The position numbers were made by a program, and so were the translations under genes. Positions 61,782-64,000 of a stretch of 64,000 nt of DNA are shown here, piece by piece. The notes below the pieces were generated by a model that saw nothing but the letters and a program-made list of their open reading frames with translations, had not been told where the DNA came from and ran no database searches. The stretch is from Proteocatella sphenisci DSM 23131 (GTDB lineage Bacteria; Bacillota; Clostridia; Peptostreptococcales; Filifactoraceae): the NCBI RefSeq assembly GCF_000423525.1, contig NZ_AUID01000014.1:1-64000 (forward strand). The letters are read 5' to 3'. Within the stretch, counting starts at the first letter, position 1. Each line of letters begins with the position of its first letter.

Positions 61782-63128
61782 TTACACTAAACATGGGTCA
61801 ATAGGATATTCTCCGTCAAAACAAGCTTTACATAGATTCTCTCCGCCTATTCTTGCTGCTTGTGTCATCCCATCAATGGATATAAAAGATAAACTGTCCG
61901 CTCCTATGAGTTCTCTAATTTCATCAATACTCATCGATGCAGCTATTAAATTTTTCCTGCTTGGAGTATCTATGCCATAATAGCAAGAATATTTAACAGG
62001 GGGAGCGGTTATTCTCATGTGCACTTCCTTTGCCCCTGCGTTTCTTAAGTTCTGTATTAAGTTTCTTGAAGTTGTTCCCCTGACAATTGAATCATCTATC
62101 AATACAATTCTTTTATCCTTAACTACATGTGACAGAGGATTTAATTTTAGTTTTACAGCTATTTCTCTTTCTTCCTGAGTAGGTTTAATGAAAGTTCTGC
62201 CCATATATCTGTTTTTTACAAGCCCCTCTGCCAGAGGAATTCCCGATTCTTGAGAATAACCTATTGCTGATGGATAACCAGAATCAGGCACTGGTACAAC
62301 CAAATCTACATCACATGGAGCCTCTTTCCATAATATCTTACCAGATCTTCTTCTGAACATATAAGAATTTATATCATCAAGCGTGGCGTCATTTCTTGCA
62401 AAATAGACATGTTCAAATATACAGTGGCTTTTTTTGGTTTTATGTTCGAACATATATGAATGTTCTCCATCTTTGTCAACTACTACAATTTCTCCAGGCG
62501 CCACATCTCTTGTGAAGTTTCCACCAAGTATCTCAATTGCAGCATTCTCCGATGCAAAAATTGTCCCATTTTCAAGATTCCCCATAACAAGAGGCCTTAT
62601 ACCGTGTGGATCTCTGACCGCTATCAGTTTATCTTTAAGCATTACAACAATTGAATATGCACCCACTATTCTTTTCATTGTCTCTTTTATTGCCTCAACA
62701 ATGTCTCCTTTGTTGTATCTGGTTATTAGATATAGGATTACTTCAGAATCAATTGTTGTCTGAAACATCATACCATCTTCTTCAAGTCTGGCTTTTAGTA
62801 TCTGATAGTTTATTAAATTCCCGTTGTGCGAAAGCGATATCTGTTCTCCTTTTGTATATGCCAGAAGTGGCTGTGTATTATAATCATATGACCCACCGGC
62901 TGTAGAATATCTAACATGGCCTATCCCAATATTTCCATTTAGTTCTTCCAAGATGTTAGGTTTGAAAACATCAATAACAAGACCCATGCCATTTCTTCTT
63001 ATTAACTTGTCTCCGTCAGAAATTGACATTCCACAACTTTCTTGCCCTCTGTGTTGTAAACAGTTTAAACCATAAAACAGTTGTTTATTAATATTTGAGT
63101 TATTATATATACCTATAATTCCACACAT
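61782..63128 (-). CDS. purF: Amidophosphoribosyltransferase
   Basis: This 448-residue first committed enzyme makes phosphoribosylamine from PRPP and glutamine. Cys2 in MCGIIGIYN is the glutaminase nucleophile with no propeptide, and LNCLQHRGQESCG follows. The PRPP loop is VLIDDSIVRGTTS near 345. The cysteines FEHVYFA-region and the C-terminal CKACFDGEYPIDPC are probable iron-sulfur ligands, as in Bacillus PurF. AGAGG precedes the ATG. It starts two bases after purC ends. Confidence 0.96.
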   Translation of the reverse strand: MCGIIGIYNNSNINKQLFYGLNCLQHRGQESCGMSISDGDKLIRRNGMGLVIDVFKPNILEELNGNIGIGHVRYSTAGGSYDYNTQPLLAYTKGEQISLSHNGNLINYQILKARLEEDGMMFQTTIDSEVILYLITRYNKGDIVEAIKETMKRIVGAYSIVVMLKDKLIAVRDPHGIRPLVMGNLENGTIFASENAAIEILGGNFTRDVAPGEIVVVDKDGEHSYMFEHKTKKSHCIFEHVYFARNDATLDDINSYMFRRRSGKILWKEAPCDVDLVVPVPDSGYPSAIGYSQESGIPLAEGLVKNRYMGRTFIKPTQEEREIAVKLKLNPLSHVVKDKRIVLIDDSIVRGTTSRNLIQNLRNAGAKEVHMRITAPPVKYSCYYGIDTPSRKNLIAASMSIDEIRELIGADSLSFISIDGMTQAARIGGENLCKACFDGEYPIDPCLV

Positions 63129-63129
63129 T

Positions 63130-63831
63130 TTAACCTCTTATCCTTTTAAGGACTTCCTCGTAACCTTCAATCAAATTTCCAAGATCTCTCCTAAATCTAT
63201 CTTTATCCATCTTTTCGTTAGTTTTAACATCCCACAATCTGCAAGTGTCTGGAGATATCTCATCTGCAAGAATAATTTCTCCATCAATAGTTTTTCCAAA
63301 TTCTATTTTAAAATCTATTAATTTCAAGCCAACTTTCTTAAAGAATTCAATAAGAAGTTTATTTATCTCTAATGTTACCTTTTTAATCTGTTTTAATTCA
63401 CTTCTTTCAATTAAATTTAAAGCAACAGCATGGTCATCATTAATTAGAGGATCCCCAAGCTTATCGTCCTTATAACAAATCTCAAATATAGGTTCTTTAA
63501 ACTGGATGCCTTCTTCAAGATCAAGCCTTTTGCATATAGACCCTGCACTTATATTTCTTATAATAACTTCCAGAGGAAGTATAGTAACTTTTTTAACAAT
63601 CATATCTCTTTTATTTACAGTTTTTATATAATGAGTTTTAATGCCACTTTTTTCAAGCATTTCAAATATGACAGTAGATATGGCTAGATTAAGTTCACCC
63701 TTTCCCATTATAATATCTTTTTTCTCGCCATTGAAAGCCGTAGCATCGTCTTTATAGTGAATTAGATACTCGTTTTCATTTTCAGTTAAAAACACTTGTT
63801 TTGCTTTACCTTCATATAACATTTTATCCAT
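63130..63831 (-). CDS. purC: SAICAR synthase
   Basis: This 233-residue ligase joins CAIR and aspartate. Family blocks are [54 protein letters not shown] and [19 protein letters not shown] stands at the right distance before the ATG at 63831, so the longer frame to 63855 is not preferred. It lies between purE and purF in the operon. Confidence 0.96.
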   Translation of the reverse strand: MDKMLYEGKAKQVFLTENENEYLIHYKDDATAFNGEKKDIIMGKGELNLAISTVIFEMLEKSGIKTHYIKTVNKRDMIVKKVTILPLEVIIRNISAGSICKRLDLEEGIQFKEPIFEICYKDDKLGDPLINDDHAVALNLIERSELKQIKKVTLEINKLLIEFFKKVGLKLIDFKIEFGKTIDGEIILADEISPDTCRLWDVKTNEKMDKDRFRRDLGNLIEGYEEVLKRIRG

Positions 63832-63893
63832 TTTAGACTCCTTAATCAAAATCAAACTTTATATTTAACATTGCATTTTTATATTTTATAAGT

Positions 63894-64000
63894 CTATATC
63901 ATTTCAATTTCTTTTAATAATTTTTTTTCTGCTTCCAAAACTTGTCTGGTCATCTCAGACTTATATTCTTTTAATTTGTTCTCAATGTTTTTATCCGAAA
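63894..64000 (-). CDS. purE: PurE, 5-(carboxyamino)imidazole ribonucleotide mutase, C-terminal end (cut by window edge)
   Basis: The last 34 codons of a gene running in from the right edge end with TAG at 63896-63894. The peptide contains NKLKEYKSEMTRQVLEAEK, the helical tail seen at the C-terminus of PurE. Its place directly before purC matches the usual clostridial pur order. The catalytic part is outside the window, so the identification rests on the tail and on position. Confidence 0.75.
   Translation of the reverse strand, partial: SDKNIENKLKEYKSEMTRQVLEAEKKLLKEIEMI

Noticed and set aside
1-64000. CRISPR arrays, rRNA or tRNA genes
   Set aside because: No regular short repeats with spacers and no rRNA or cloverleaf tRNA sequences other than the tRNA-like end of tmRNA were found on reading.

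Overview
The window is AT-rich chromosomal DNA from an anaerobic, low-GC Firmicute, most likely an amino-acid-fermenting member of the Clostridia. The evidence is a complete run of kam genes for lysine fermentation under a lysine riboswitch, a single-chain pyruvate:ferredoxin oxidoreductase, a second 2-oxoacid:ferredoxin oxidoreductase, a PduL phosphotransacylase, histidine ammonia-lyase, cobalamin genes and AGGAGG-type ribosome binding sites. I cannot name the species from the sequence alone.

Layout. 1-335 is the end of an IS1182-type insertion sequence. 375-7192 holds core-like genes on the minus strand: SulP anion transporter, two-gene 2-oxoacid:ferredoxin oxidoreductase, ferritin-like protein, YczE-like membrane protein and a flavoprotein. 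7212-13455 is an accessory zone next to the 3' end of the tmRNA gene (ssrA, 13455-13803, minus). At least four decayed copies of the ssrA 3' end and terminator punctuate it. They separate three small blocks: a transglycosylase, a chemoreceptor and a broken ASCH gene; an MqsR-like toxin with a zinc-finger/HTH/Panacea antitoxin; and a secreted protein with a small membrane protein. 13871-14821 is a ribbon-helix-helix/coiled-coil protein with its own operator. 15409-33378 is mixed housekeeping: dacF, ygiQ, antiporter, hutH, lepB, pduL-nifJ, a SpoIIE-type phosphatase, tatD, metG and a divergent MATE/MerR pair.

33429-41370 is the lysine fermentation operon kal-kdd-kamA-kamB-kamC-kamD-kamE, read from a strong promoter through a lysine riboswitch. 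The arrangement of its terminator predicts that lysine turns the operon ON. kce and the CoA-transferase genes are not in the window. 41552-51842 holds trhA, cobQ and a CobD-like gene, the potABCD polyamine transporter, and a small operon running rqcP-divIC-ppx-flavoprotein-DUF1294. 52015-64000 is the purine biosynthesis operon in the order purE-C-F-M-N-H-(DL), followed by purB; purD and purL form one open reading frame.

The metabolic genes fit together. Lysine goes to crotonyl-CoA through B12-, SAM- and PLP-dependent steps, with cobalamin genes close by. Oxoacids are oxidised with ferredoxin, and PduL next to PFOR can make acetyl phosphate for ATP. The items most worth a second look are the predicted ON lysine riboswitch, the ssrA-end repeat array with its cargo, the purDL fusion, the chemoreceptor with a C-terminal Cache-like domain, and several promoters with operators that can be read directly.
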